A program made the translations under genes and the position numbers. This document shows, in pieces, positions 1-7,489 of a DNA stretch of 53,572 nt. Each line of letters begins with the position of its first letter. The stretch's first letter is position 1. Source of the stretch: Synechococcales cyanobacterium bin31.maxbin.ball.101 (GTDB lineage Bacteria; Cyanobacteriota; Cyanobacteriia; Leptolyngbyales; Leptolyngbyaceae); the NCBI GenBank assembly GCA_013298165.1, contig JAAFJU010000019.1:1-53572 (forward strand), read 5' to 3'. The notes beneath the pieces were generated by a model that searched no databases, was not told where the DNA came from, and saw only the letters and a list, made by a program, of their open reading frames with translations.

Positions 1-1
1 C

Positions 2-943
2 GAAGCTCTCTTTGATCTCTGTGCAGGCCATCCTTATTTCACACAGATCATGGGGTTTGCGCTGTTTTCTCAGGCGCGTAGCAGCGATCGGTGGACGGTG
101 GAAGCGGAGGATGTTGCCGCTGTCGTAGATCGGGCCATTGAACTGGGTGGCGGGGGACTCGCTTGGTTTTGGGATGGGTTGCCGATCGCGGAACGAGTCG
201 TCTATGCCGCCGCCGCGACCATTGCCGCCAAAAGTTCCACAGGTGTGGAAGTCCGAGACGGCGAACCCTTAGAACTCCTGGAAGATCGCGGCATCGTCCT
301 CACCGACTGTCTCCACAAAGCCCAAACCAACCTAATCGAATGGAAATTTCTCGATCGCCTCACCAGCAGACCCGAAACCGTCCTAAGAGGCACCTATCGC
401 ATCACCATTGAACTGGTGCGACGGTGGCTGGTGCGACAGCACAGCATCCGAGACGAAGTTTGGGAACTGCAAGACTTAGAGCCAGACCTCAAGCCACTCT
501 ACGAATCCGCCTGCCAAGCCCGGAACCAAGGCGAACTTCCCAAAGCCATCAAGCTATACGAGCGCGTCTTTAGCCGCAACCCCAATCACCTCGGCGCACT
601 CTTTGACCTCGCGGACTGTTGCTTGCACACTCAAGCCTACGGTCGCGCCCTCGAACTTTTCGATCGGGCCTACGCTGTGGATCCAGTGCGCGCTAAGGAT
701 GGACTGCTGCGATCGGGTCTAGGCTATGCCAAACTTTTGCGCGACGAATATCTCATGACCGAAGCTCGTAATGTCTTAGAACATCTCCTGGACATGGGTG
801 CAGACCGCGAACAAATTCGTCAAATGTTTGCTGAAATCCAACAGATGGAAGCGCAGAAGATTGAACCCCAGTCACCTGTGGGGCGGTTTATCCCAGAATG
901 GCGATGGAAACTTTCCCAGGACGACGATCGAACCTTGAGCTAG
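2..943 (+). CDS. STAND/AAA-like ATPase with TPR repeats, C-terminal part (5' end outside window)
   Basis: The frame is open from the first bases of the window, so the ATG at 50 is not the true start. The residues just before it read GHPYFTQ, the hallmark that follows the ATPase core in cyanobacterial AAA-like/STAND proteins. Next comes a winged-helix-like segment (around TYRITIELVRRWLV), then about three TPR helix pairs (around YESACQARNQGELPKAIKLYERVF and ALFDLADCCLHTQAYGRALELF, roughly residues 150-250 counted from the ATG at 50). Such proteins use the ATPase as a switch and the TPRs for partner binding. The Walker motifs and any N-terminal effector lie to the left and cannot be seen. The family call is fairly safe; the function is unknown. 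Confidence 0.75.
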   Translation, partial: EALFDLCAGHPYFTQIMGFALFSQARSSDRWTVEAEDVAAVVDRAIELGGGGLAWFWDGLPIAERVVYAAAATIAAKSSTGVEVRDGEPLELLEDRGIVLTDCLHKAQTNLIEWKFLDRLTSRPETVLRGTYRITIELVRRWLVRQHSIRDEVWELQDLEPDLKPLYESACQARNQGELPKAIKLYERVFSRNPNHLGALFDLADCCLHTQAYGRALELFDRAYAVDPVRAKDGLLRSGLGYAKLLRDEYLMTEARNVLEHLLDMGADREQIRQMFAEIQQMEAQKIEPQSPVGRFIPEWRWKLSQDDDRTLS

Positions 944-994
944 CAGAAAATGACGGGAGAGGTCCCGGTCTTAAATTAGTTTTTACGATCGCAC

Positions 995-1024
995 TTGAAG
1001 AACTCACCCTTTTGCGCTTATAAT
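995..1024 (+). promoter_or_regulatory. Probable sigma70 promoter for rbp-rpsU
   Basis: TTGAAG at 995-1000 and a perfect TATAAT at 1019-1024 are separated by 18 bases. Transcription would start near 1031, leaving a leader of about 110 nt before the rbp ATG at 1143. A long leader is typical of cold-regulated cyanobacterial rbp genes, so post-transcriptional control is plausible (inference). Confidence 0.6.
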
Positions 1025-1142
1025 CAATCCTTGCAGAGAACTAGTCTTTCGATTTTTGAGCGCACCCTTGTTGTATATTTTCATGCCAGCATAGACGCTC
1101 CGAAACTTGCCTCTCATTTTCATTTTTCCTTTGGAGCGTCCT

Positions 1143-1508
1143 ATGTCGATTTATGTGGGCAACTTGTCCTACAACGTTACCCAAGAAGACTTAAGTGAAG
1201 TCTTCGCAGAATATGGCACCGTCAAACGTGTCCAAGTCCCTACGGACCGCGAAACTGGCAAGCCTCGCGGATTCGCCTTCGTTGAAATGTCTACCGACGA
1301 AGAAGAAGAAGCTTCGATCGCAGCACTTGACGGTGCTGAGTGGATGGGTCGCGACCTCCGCGTCAACAAAGCTAAACCTCGTGAAGAACGCCCCGCTGGT
1401 GGCGGCGGTGGTTATCGCGGCGGTGGCGGCGGCGGTGGCGGCGGCTGGGGTGGCGGCGGCGGCGACCGTGGCGGTCGTGGTGGCGGCGGTGGCCGTCGCG
1501 ATTACTAG
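1143..1508 (+). CDS. Glycine-rich RRM RNA-binding protein (cyanobacterial Rbp)
   Basis: A 121-residue protein with one RRM: RNP2 is seen as IYVGNLSY near residue 3 and RNP1 as GFAFVEM near residue 42. A glycine/arginine-rich tail starts near residue 85. This is the classic cyanobacterial Rbp architecture, an RNA chaperone usually induced by cold. The start is the ATG at 1143 (MSIYVGN), preceded by GGAG; an in-frame start at 1107 would add a non-conserved stretch. rpsU follows 51 bases later, the pairing known from Anabaena rbpA1-rpsU. A family member is certain; which paralogue is not. Confidence 0.93.
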   Translation: MSIYVGNLSYNVTQEDLSEVFAEYGTVKRVQVPTDRETGKPRGFAFVEMSTDEEEEASIAALDGAEWMGRDLRVNKAKPREERPAGGGGGYRGGGGGGGGGWGGGGGDRGGRGGGGGRRDY

Positions 1509-1559
1509 TTTCCCCCTAGCAATCCCTTTACCTGTTCACCTATTTGAAGGAGCGTAATA

Positions 1560-1739
1560 ATGGCTCAGGTCGTTGTGGGAGAAAATGAAGGCATTGAGTC
1601 AGCATTACGACGCTTTAAGCGTCAGGTCTCTCGTGCTGGAATTCTCCAAGATGTTCGCAAGAACCAACATTTTGAAACCCCCCAAGAGAAGGCAAAGCGT
1701 AAAGCTAGTGCCCGTCGTCGTCGAGGCGGTCGTCGCTAA
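1560..1739 (+). CDS. rpsU: 30S ribosomal protein S21
   Basis: A 59-residue basic protein beginning [20 protein letters not shown] and ending in an Arg/Gly-rich tail (RRRRGGRR). Length and sequence match bS21, a small-subunit protein that helps 16S rRNA base-pair with mRNA during initiation. A clear AAGGAG ribosome binding site lies about 8 bases upstream of the ATG at 1560. It lies just downstream of the Rbp gene with no terminator between them, so the two are probably cotranscribed; a strong hairpin follows at 1791. Confidence 0.95.
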   Translation: MAQVVVGENEGIESALRRFKRQVSRAGILQDVRKNQHFETPQEKAKRKASARRRRGGRR

Positions 1740-1790
1740 TTGAGCGATCGTTCAAAATTAATAGCTTAGACTCAGTTCTAGGTTTGAATG

Positions 1791-1823
1791 CCTGCTTTGG
1801 TTCGCCAAGGCAGGTTTTGTTTT
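1791..1823 (+). terminator. Rho-independent terminator after rpsU
   Basis: A 10-bp stem (CCTGCTTTGG pairing with CCAAGGCAGG, one G-U pair) is closed by a TTCG tetraloop and followed by TTTTGTTTT. It ends the rbp-rpsU unit before lysS. Confidence 0.9.
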
Positions 1824-1854
1824 GGGATGCAGAGTAGCGGGCGCAATCTATCGA

Positions 1855-1860
1855 TATAAT
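1855..1860 (+). promoter_or_regulatory. Probable -10 box for lysS
   Basis: A perfect TATAAT lies 38 bases upstream of the lysS ATG and just after the rpsU terminator. No convincing -35 hexamer is visible at standard spacing. Confidence 0.4.
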
Positions 1861-1897
1861 TAATAGCTGCCTTTATTCTTGAGACTGAGATTTCCCA

Positions 1898-3412
1898 ATG
1901 GCCTCCGAAGACTTACGCGCCACACGCATTGAAAAGCTGGACCAACTCCGAGCCGTCGGCATGAACCCCTTTGCCTACCAGTGGAAATCCAGCCACACCA
2001 TGGCAGAACTCCAGACCCACCATGCGGCATTACCCAATGGAGAAGAGGACACCACTGAAGTGGCCGTCGCCGGACGCATCATGGCAAGGCGCGTATTTGG
2101 GAAACTCGCATTTTTCACCCTGCAAGACGAAACAGGCAACATCCAGCTTTACCTCGACAAAGGCCGCATTCAAGAATTCATGGGCGATCGCTTCCCCGAA
2201 GCCTTTACGAATTTAAAACAGCTCACCGACATGGGCGACATCATCGGCGCAAAGGGCACCCTCAAGCGCACCGACAAAGGCGAACTCTCCGTCTACGTCA
2301 AGGAATTTGAAATGCTAACAAAATCCTTGTTGCCATTGCCCGACAAATTCCACGGACTCACCGACATCACCACCCGCTATCGTCAGCGCTATGTGGATCT
2401 CATTGTCAATCCCGAAGTCCGCGAAACGTTTCGGCGTCGGGCCTTAATCACGGCATCTATTCGTCGCTACTTGGATCAGCAAGGCTTCATCGAAATCGAA
2501 ACCCCCACCCTCACCTCCGAAGCAGGTGGTGCAGATGCACGTCCGTTCGTGACCTATCACAACACAATGGACATGGAGCTATACCTCCGCATCGCCACCG
2601 AACTCCACCTCAAACGGCTTGTGGTGGGCGGGTTTGAAAAGGTTTTTGAAATGGGACGGATTTTCCGAAACGAAGGCATTTCAACGCGGCATAATCCAGA
2701 GTTCACATCGATCGAAGTGTACCAAGCCTACGCTGACTACAACGACATGATGGAACTGACGGAAACACTAATCACAACGGCAGCGAAAGAAGTGATTGGC
2801 ACGACAGAGATCAGTTACGGCGGCGTCCCTGTCAGTTTAACCTCCCCTTGGAAACGCATCACCATGCATGATGCCGTCAAGGAAGCGACAGGCGTAGACT
2901 TTGCAAGCTTCACCGATTTAGAAGCGGCGAAATCGGCAGCGAAATCGGCAGGTATTCACAACATTGATGACTGTCCATCCATTGGCAAACTGCTCAACGA
3001 AGCCTTCGAACAAAAAGTCGAAACCACCTTAATTCAACCCACCTTCATCACCGACTACCCCGTCGAAATCTCGCCTTTGGCCAAACCCCACCGATCGAAA
3101 CCTGGACTCACTGAGCGATTTGAGTTATTTATCGTGGGACGTGAGACGGCTAACAGCTTCTCCGAGTTGACCGATCCTTTGGATCAACGCGATCGGCTCG
3201 AAGCCCAAGCGGCCCGCAAAGCCGCTGGAGATCTGGAAGCTCAAGGCGTTGATGAAGATTTCATCACAGCGTTGGAATACGGGATGCCTCCTACGGGTGG
3301 TTTAGGAATCGGGATCGATCGGCTCGTCATGGTCCTAACCGATTCCCCCAGCATTCGCGACGTAATTGCCTTCCCATTGCTAAAACCAGAGAAGACTGAG
3401 TCGGAGGAGTAA
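1898..3412 (+). CDS. lysS: Lysine--tRNA ligase (class II)
   Basis: A 504-residue class II lysyl-tRNA synthetase of normal length, which charges tRNA-Lys in the cytoplasm. An N-terminal OB-fold anticodon-binding domain (about residues 50-150, [21 protein letters not shown]) precedes the catalytic domain. Motif 1 is around [10 protein letters not shown], motif 2 is [18 protein letters not shown], and motif 3 is [11 protein letters not shown] near the C-terminus. The ATG at 1898 gives the standard N-terminus. The next gene begins 1 base after the stop, so read-through into a nuclease-like gene is likely. Confidence 0.97.
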   Translation: MASEDLRATRIEKLDQLRAVGMNPFAYQWKSSHTMAELQTHHAALPNGEEDTTEVAVAGRIMARRVFGKLAFFTLQDETGNIQLYLDKGRIQEFMGDRFPEAFTNLKQLTDMGDIIGAKGTLKRTDKGELSVYVKEFEMLTKSLLPLPDKFHGLTDITTRYRQRYVDLIVNPEVRETFRRRALITASIRRYLDQQGFIEIETPTLTSEAGGADARPFVTYHNTMDMELYLRIATELHLKRLVVGGFEKVFEMGRIFRNEGISTRHNPEFTSIEVYQAYADYNDMMELTETLITTAAKEVIGTTEISYGGVPVSLTSPWKRITMHDAVKEATGVDFASFTDLEAAKSAAKSAGIHNIDDCPSIGKLLNEAFEQKVETTLIQPTFITDYPVEISPLAKPHRSKPGLTERFELFIVGRETANSFSELTDPLDQRDRLEAQAARKAAGDLEAQGVDEDFITALEYGMPPTGGLGIGIDRLVMVLTDSPSIRDVIAFPLLKPEKTESEE

Positions 3413-3413
3413 T

Positions 3414-4019
3414 ATGAGCAAAAAGGGCATCAAGAAAAAGAATTTTTCGAGCTTTAAATTAGCGGATGCATTCAAGCAATTAAATCTCACGGATTTACAA
3501 CCCTGGAATTTAGACTTTGATCCGATCGAACCGAGTACCTTTTTACAGGAACGATTGCATCGAATGCGCTGCTTTGATTTGCAGAGTTATGAGGAGTCGA
3601 AAAAACTGGTCATTGATGCCCTTTGCGAGGAAGCCCTGCAAAGCTTTGAAACGTTGCGGATGTGGAAAGGAGGAAAGCTTGAAGGCGCGTCTACGGCAGG
3701 ATATGTCGATTATCTTTTAGCCGCAAGGCGACGGTATTTAGAAGCGCCTATGCTCTGTGTAGTGGAAGCCAAAAAAGATGATTTTGAACAGGGGTTAGCG
3801 CAATGTCTCGTTGAAATGCAAGCTTGTCAGTGGAGTAATGAACAAATTGGCAAACAGATTGATGTTCATGGAATTGTCAGTAATGGCCAAGGTTGGAGTT
3901 TTTATAAATTAGACCTTGCAGGTCAAGTTTATGAAACAGAGACCTATGCGATCGCACGAATGTCCGACGTTCTCGGAATGCTACAAAAAGTCTTTGAACT
4001 TTGCGATCGTGCCATTTAA
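3414..4019 (+). CDS. Hypothetical protein, possible PD-(D/E)XK nuclease-like fold
   Basis: A 201-residue protein with a basic N-terminus. The segment GYVDYLLAARRR followed by LCVVEAKKDDFEQGLAQC has the D...ExK arrangement of restriction-endonuclease-like proteins, including the helix rich in Gln/Glu after the ExK strand. This resembles the N-terminal domain of type I R subunits, though it is shorter. The ATG comes 1 base after the lysS stop, so it is probably cotranscribed with lysS. No methyltransferase is nearby, so a classical restriction role is not supported. Fold assignment is moderately sure; function is unknown. Confidence 0.6.
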   Translation: MSKKGIKKKNFSSFKLADAFKQLNLTDLQPWNLDFDPIEPSTFLQERLHRMRCFDLQSYEESKKLVIDALCEEALQSFETLRMWKGGKLEGASTAGYVDYLLAARRRYLEAPMLCVVEAKKDDFEQGLAQCLVEMQACQWSNEQIGKQIDVHGIVSNGQGWSFYKLDLAGQVYETETYAIARMSDVLGMLQKVFELCDRAI

Positions 4020-4022
4020 ATT

Positions 4023-4078
4023 CGTGGGCTGAGCGGAGTCGTAGTTTACGTCCGTAAGGACTAGCCCAAACCCAACTA
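4023..4078. repeat. 56-bp dispersed repeat, copy 1
   Basis: This 56-bp block is repeated at 48883-48938 with 54 of 56 bases identical. It starts with CGTGGGCTGAGCGGAGTC, contains the palindrome TTACGTCCGTAA and closes with AGCCC complementary to the early GGGCT, so it can fold into a branched hairpin. The first half recurs alone near 14009 and, inverted, near 48752. Confidence 0.85.
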
Positions 4079-4100
4079 AATCACCGATCGGAGCATCACC

Positions 4101-5081
4101 ATGTCAGGCATTTCCGTCAAAAACCTCAGCAAAATGTATCCCGTTGCGGTGAAGGAACCCGGACTCAAAGGGACGATCGAACATTTTTTCAAACGCACTT
4201 ACAAAGAGATCAATGCCGTTCAGGACGTGAGTTTTGAAATTGCGCCGGGGGAAGTCGTCGGGTTCCTGGGCGCAAACGGGGCGGGGAAAACTACAACACT
4301 CAAAATGTTGACTGGGTTGATCTATCCATCAACAGGCCAAGTGCTTGTCGGGGGACATCGGCCCTACGATCGTAAGCCTGCTTTTCTCAAAGACATCACC
4401 CTGGTCATGGGTCAAAAGCAGCAATTGATTTGGGATTTGCCTGCGTTGGATTCGTTGCGAATTAATGCGGCGGTGTATGGCATCAGCGATCGCACCGCCA
4501 ACCGTCGCATTGAAGAACTCAGCGACATGCTCTCCCTCTCGGGCAAACTCACGCAGCCCGTCCGCAAGTTATCCCTAGGGGAACGGATGAAAGCGGAGCT
4601 TTTGGCGTCGCTGTTGCATGAGCCGAAGGTGCTGTTTTTAGATGAGCCGACGTTGGGATTGGATGTGAATGCACAGTTGGCAGTGCGGCAGTTTTTGCGG
4701 GATTATAATCAGCGGTTTAATGCGACGATTTTGTTGACGAGTCACTATATGGCGGACATTACGGCGCTGTGCGATCGGGTCTTGACGATTCACCAGGGGA
4801 AGCTGATTTACGATGGCAGTCTGGATGGGTTGATTGAGAAGTTTTCACCGAAGCGCGAAGTCACGGTGGAGTTCGCCTATGCCTACCACCGGGCTAAGCT
4901 TCAGGGCTATGCGGATGTTCATGAGATTGATGGCGTGAGAGCGCGGTTTTTAGTGGGACAGGAAATGCTGACGAAGACGGTTTCGACCATGCTGGCGGAG
5001 TTGAATATTGTGGATTTGTCTGTGGGTGAACCACCGATCGAAGAAGTGATTGGGCAGGTGTTTCAGGCGGGAACGGTGTAG
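4101..5081 (+). CDS. ABC-2 type transporter ATP-binding protein
   Basis: A 326-residue ABC ATPase. Walker A is GANGAGKT (about residues 57-64), the signature is the family-specific LSLGERMKAEL, and Walker B is VLFLDEPTLGLD, followed by the H-loop TSHYMADI. The long N-terminal insertion (FFKRTYKEINAV) and C-terminal domain match the ATPases that work with pairs of ~265-residue DUF990/ABC-2 permeases. Exactly two such permeases lie at 13162 and 14072, about 8 kb away on the same strand, and are its probable partners. GGAG precedes the ATG. The substrate is unknown. Confidence 0.88.
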   Translation: MSGISVKNLSKMYPVAVKEPGLKGTIEHFFKRTYKEINAVQDVSFEIAPGEVVGFLGANGAGKTTTLKMLTGLIYPSTGQVLVGGHRPYDRKPAFLKDITLVMGQKQQLIWDLPALDSLRINAAVYGISDRTANRRIEELSDMLSLSGKLTQPVRKLSLGERMKAELLASLLHEPKVLFLDEPTLGLDVNAQLAVRQFLRDYNQRFNATILLTSHYMADITALCDRVLTIHQGKLIYDGSLDGLIEKFSPKREVTVEFAYAYHRAKLQGYADVHEIDGVRARFLVGQEMLTKTVSTMLAELNIVDLSVGEPPIEEVIGQVFQAGTV

Positions 5082-5091
5082 GGGTTCGGGT

Positions 5092-5144
5092 GGCCCCCTA
5101 ACCCCCTTTCTTAGATGCCCGCAGGGCTATATTCTGGGGGGACA
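5092..5144. repeat. GC-rich palindromic dispersed repeat (interrupted copy)
   Basis: The arms GGCCCCCTAACCCCC and ATTCTGGGGGGAC match the C-run/G-run repeat seen at 6573, 12999-13112, 16735 and 31720. Here about 20 bases separate the arms. It lies between the ABC ATPase and the thioesterase genes. Confidence 0.6.
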
Positions 5145-5168
5145 AGAGAAGAGAGTTTTGAGGGTTTT

Positions 5169-5579
5169 ATGTCTTTTACTTATCATCGGACGATTCATTT
5201 TAAGGATACGGATGCGGCGGGGGTCGTTTACTTTTCTAATGCGCTTAGCATTTGTCATGAGGCTTATGAGGCGTTGTTGGAAACATTGGTAATCGATTTA
5301 AAAAGCTATTTCTCAGGGAAGACATTAGCCGTTCCGATCGTCCATGCTGAGATTGATTTTATGCGTCCCATGCATTGCGGCGATCAAATCTATGTGGCGT
5401 TGTCAGGGACGATGCAATTAGAGAATACGTTTACCTTGAAGTATGAGATGTTTCATAATGATCTCGATGCCGATCGCCCGATCGCGACCGCGAGTACTCG
5501 TCACGTTGCGATCGATCCTCTCACGCGAAAACGATCGGCCCTTCCATCAGAACTGCTACAATGGTTGGCAATGAAGTGA
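5169..5579 (+). CDS. 1,4-dihydroxy-2-naphthoyl-CoA hydrolase (hotdog thioesterase)
   Basis: A 136-residue single hotdog domain. The N-terminal motif FKDTDAAGVVYFSN carries the catalytic Asp (D15) of the 4-hydroxybenzoyl-CoA thioesterase family, and the sequence is close to the cyanobacterial Slr0204 type that releases DHNA from its CoA ester in phylloquinone (photosystem I quinone) synthesis. The ATG at 5169 starts exactly at the conserved N-terminus; an upstream in-frame codon at 5115 lies in repeat DNA. No other menaquinone/phylloquinone genes are nearby, which is usual in cyanobacteria. Confidence 0.85.
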   Translation: MSFTYHRTIHFKDTDAAGVVYFSNALSICHEAYEALLETLVIDLKSYFSGKTLAVPIVHAEIDFMRPMHCGDQIYVALSGTMQLENTFTLKYEMFHNDLDADRPIATASTRHVAIDPLTRKRSALPSELLQWLAMK

Positions 5580-5592
5580 TGACGCTCTCAGT

Positions 5593-5811
5593 ATGCTTTC
5601 CATCGATTTAGCTGCTTTTCCATTTCTCACATCCCTTTGTTGGCAGGGGGAGAAGCCGTCTATTGAAGGTCTGACGGAAGCTGAAATTCTTAGCATTTAC
5701 GAACGAAATTGGCGGTGGCGCGGGGTGATGGCTAGTTTGAGTGATGCTGAAGTTACATGGATTCAAACCTATGGAAAACTCCACGATTCTTGGCTAATCA
5801 ATGAGCTATGA
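5593..5811 (+). CDS. Small protein coupled to an AbiEii-like nucleotidyltransferase
   Basis: A 72-residue protein (MLSIDLAAFPF...) with no motif I can name; it is Trp-rich in the middle (NWRWRGVMA) and predicted soluble. Its TGA overlaps the next ATG by 4 bases (ATGA), so the two are translationally coupled. The position suggests an antitoxin or accessory partner of the downstream nucleotidyltransferase, but it does not resemble the winged-helix AbiEi antitoxin. Function inferred from position only. Confidence 0.65.
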   Translation: MLSIDLAAFPFLTSLCWQGEKPSIEGLTEAEILSIYERNWRWRGVMASLSDAEVTWIQTYGKLHDSWLINEL

Positions 5812-6563
5812 ACTTTCAATATCCCTTTCATAATCAGATTTTTCAAGTTTTGCAATGTCTCGATCGGAGCTTTCTCGATCGCTGTCACATTGCCTTTGGC
5901 GGTGGAACGTTGCTAGCACTAGCCTATGGAGAGTATCGGTTAAGTCGAGATATGGATTTCCTTTGTCCGTACGGAGAGCCGTTTTCAAGGTTGCGTCGTG
6001 AGATTTACGATCGGGGTTACGAAGCTCTTTTTCAACCGAACATTCCATCTAATATTCAGTTTCCCCATGAGATTCGGACCGATCGGGATGGGGTGAGATT
6101 GACCATCAAAGTTGATGATACGAGTTTAAAGCTTGAAATTGTGGCGGAAGGGCGGATTCAATTAGAGCGGCCTGAGGTGCGATCGGGGTTTCCGGTGTCT
6201 TGTTTGAGTGAAACAGATCAGATTGCGGAGAAGTTGCTGGCAAATGGCGATCGTTGGGCAGATGCTTCGACGGATTCACGAGATTTGATTGATTTGGCAA
6301 TGTTGATCCAATCGATCGGCTTCTCGGATATTGCAATTAATAAGGCTGAGGCCGCGTACCGTTGTATTGATCCACTCAAACGATCGATCGTTAATTTTCA
6401 ATCCAAACCAGATTACCGATCGCGTTGTTATTCCCGTTTGCAGATCAGTCGTCCTAGTGAGATCATGAATGGCATTGATGCGTTGGCGCTATGGTGTGGG
6501 CTTGAGGTGTGCGATTCTCTAGGAGAGAGGCTTCACCAACGGATTTCGGAAGAACTGTTTTAG
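5808..6563 (+). CDS. AbiEii/AbiGii-family nucleotidyltransferase (toxin-like)
   Basis: A 251-residue protein with the nucleotidyltransferase signature FGGGTLLALAY followed by RLSRDMDF; D48 and D50 would be the metal-binding pair. The downstream segment ETDQIAEKLLANGDRW...SRDLIDLAML matches the helical region typical of AbiEii-type enzymes. AbiEii is the toxin of type IV toxin-antitoxin and abortive-infection modules, adding nucleotides to RNA. It overlaps the 72-residue gene upstream. Family is well supported; toxicity or phage defence is inferred. Confidence 0.82.
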   Translation: MNFQYPFHNQIFQVLQCLDRSFLDRCHIAFGGGTLLALAYGEYRLSRDMDFLCPYGEPFSRLRREIYDRGYEALFQPNIPSNIQFPHEIRTDRDGVRLTIKVDDTSLKLEIVAEGRIQLERPEVRSGFPVSCLSETDQIAEKLLANGDRWADASTDSRDLIDLAMLIQSIGFSDIAINKAEAAYRCIDPLKRSIVNFQSKPDYRSRCYSRLQISRPSEIMNGIDALALWCGLEVCDSLGERLHQRISEELF

Positions 6564-6572
6564 TTTACGATC

Positions 6573-6611
6573 GGCCCCCCAGCCCCCAATTCTGGGGGAG
6601 CCGGACCGTTT
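6573..6611. repeat. GC-rich palindromic dispersed repeat
   Basis: The core GGCCCCCCAGCCCCC-AATT-CTGGGGGAGCC forms a hairpin and is the same element found inside the CHAT gene signal-peptide region at 31720. It begins ten bases after the AbiEii stop and could act as a transcript end. Confidence 0.65.
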
Positions 6612-6627
6612 GGAGTCGATCGAAGCG

Positions 6628-6858
6628 CGATCGGAGTTGCTCAAGTCACGATCGGAGTTGTTTGAAGCGCGATCGAAGCCGTTCAAAGCACGTTCGGGAT
6701 TGCTCAAAGCGTGTTTCGAGTTGCTTGAAGCACGATCGGAATCGCTCAAATTACGATCGGAGTTACTTGAAGGGCGATCGGAGTTAGCCAAATCACGATT
6801 GGAGTTACTTGAAGGGCGATCGGAGTTAGTCGAAGCAGGATTGGGGTTACTCGAAGCG
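6628..6858. repeat. 21-bp tandem repeat (minisatellite), 11 units
   Basis: Eleven consecutive 21-bp units, most starting CGATCGGAGTT and ending in CTxxAAGxx, so the HIP1 core CGATCG recurs every 21 bases. Because 21 is a multiple of 3, several frames are open: the plus strand reads heptads like RSELLEA and the minus strand reads SDRASSN. No ATG with a ribosome binding site precedes them (only a TTG at 6610). I treat this as non-coding repeat DNA, but a heptad-repeat peptide is not excluded. It lies directly upstream of the NACHT two-gene unit. Confidence 0.85.
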
Positions 6859-6952
6859 CGATCGATGCCATAACGATCGTTGTTGATCCTGTGAAGTCGG
6901 GATGAATAGTTATTTCCGCAGTAGAATAAGGCTAGAATTTGGAGCTTTATTC

Positions 6953-7414
6953 ATGTTGGACAAGCTTTTTGGGAAGAAGGGAAAGGCGGAAGCTGAGACG
7001 CCGAAGCAATCGCAGAGCATGAGTGGCATTGGGGGAAGTGGTCAGCAGGTTCAGGCGGGGCGGGATGCGATCGCGACCCAACAAGCGCAACAAGCAACCC
7101 AGCAGCAAGGACTGACGGGGACTGAAGTGGTGGCTTTACTGGCTCAGTTGCAGGGGGCGATCGAGGCATCGGGACTGACACCGGATCAGAAGGAAGAGCT
7201 TCAGGATTATCTCAAGGCGGCGAAACGGGAGGCGGGGAAGGAGTCTCCAGATAAGGAGTTTGTCGGGAAAAATCTGAAGAATGTCGGGGAGACGATGAAA
7301 AATTTGAAGGAGACGACGGAAGCGGGGAAGAGTCTGTGGCAGACGGGCGGAGAGGTGTTTAAGACGATCGCCCCTTGGCTCGGGATTGCGGCGTCGGTAT
7401 TTGGGGTGATGTAG
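6953..7414 (+). CDS. Small NACHT-partner protein with QAGRDAIA motif and hydrophobic C-terminus
   Basis: A 153-residue protein. Residues 23-43 (MSGIGGSGQQVQAGRDAIA) nearly match residues 16-36 of the NACHT protein encoded next (MSAMGGDGQQTQAGRDAIA). A Gln-rich linker, a helical central part (LTPDQKEELQDYLKAAKRE) and a C-terminal hydrophobic stretch (TIAPWLGIAASVFGVM) that could insert in membrane follow. The ATG at 6953 has GGAG upstream; a longer start at 6902 lacks support. The shared motif and 75-base gap suggest the two proteins act together. I do not recognise a named family for the C-terminal part. Confidence 0.7.
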   Translation: MLDKLFGKKGKAEAETPKQSQSMSGIGGSGQQVQAGRDAIATQQAQQATQQQGLTGTEVVALLAQLQGAIEASGLTPDQKEELQDYLKAAKREAGKESPDKEFVGKNLKNVGETMKNLKETTEAGKSLWQTGGEVFKTIAPWLGIAASVFGVM

Positions 7415-7489
7415 GGACAAATCGGGAAATTACCGGATTTCCTCTTGATGTGGGGAATAATGCTAAGGATGCTGTGAGTGCTGGGGCGG

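Noticed and set aside
995-1198. Frame upstream of and overlapping the RRM gene
   Set aside because: It covers the promoter and leader and lacks a ribosome binding site; the RRM frame is certain.
3414-4019. Restriction-modification system with the nuclease-like gene
   Set aside because: No methyltransferase or specificity gene lies near it or near the similar gene at 10610.
6628-6858. CRISPR-like array
   Set aside because: The units are contiguous with no unique spacers, and no cas genes are present.
6509-6873. Overlapping open frames on both strands across the 21-bp repeat
   Set aside because: All arise because the repeat length is a multiple of three; they start at TTG or other weak codons without ribosome binding sites.
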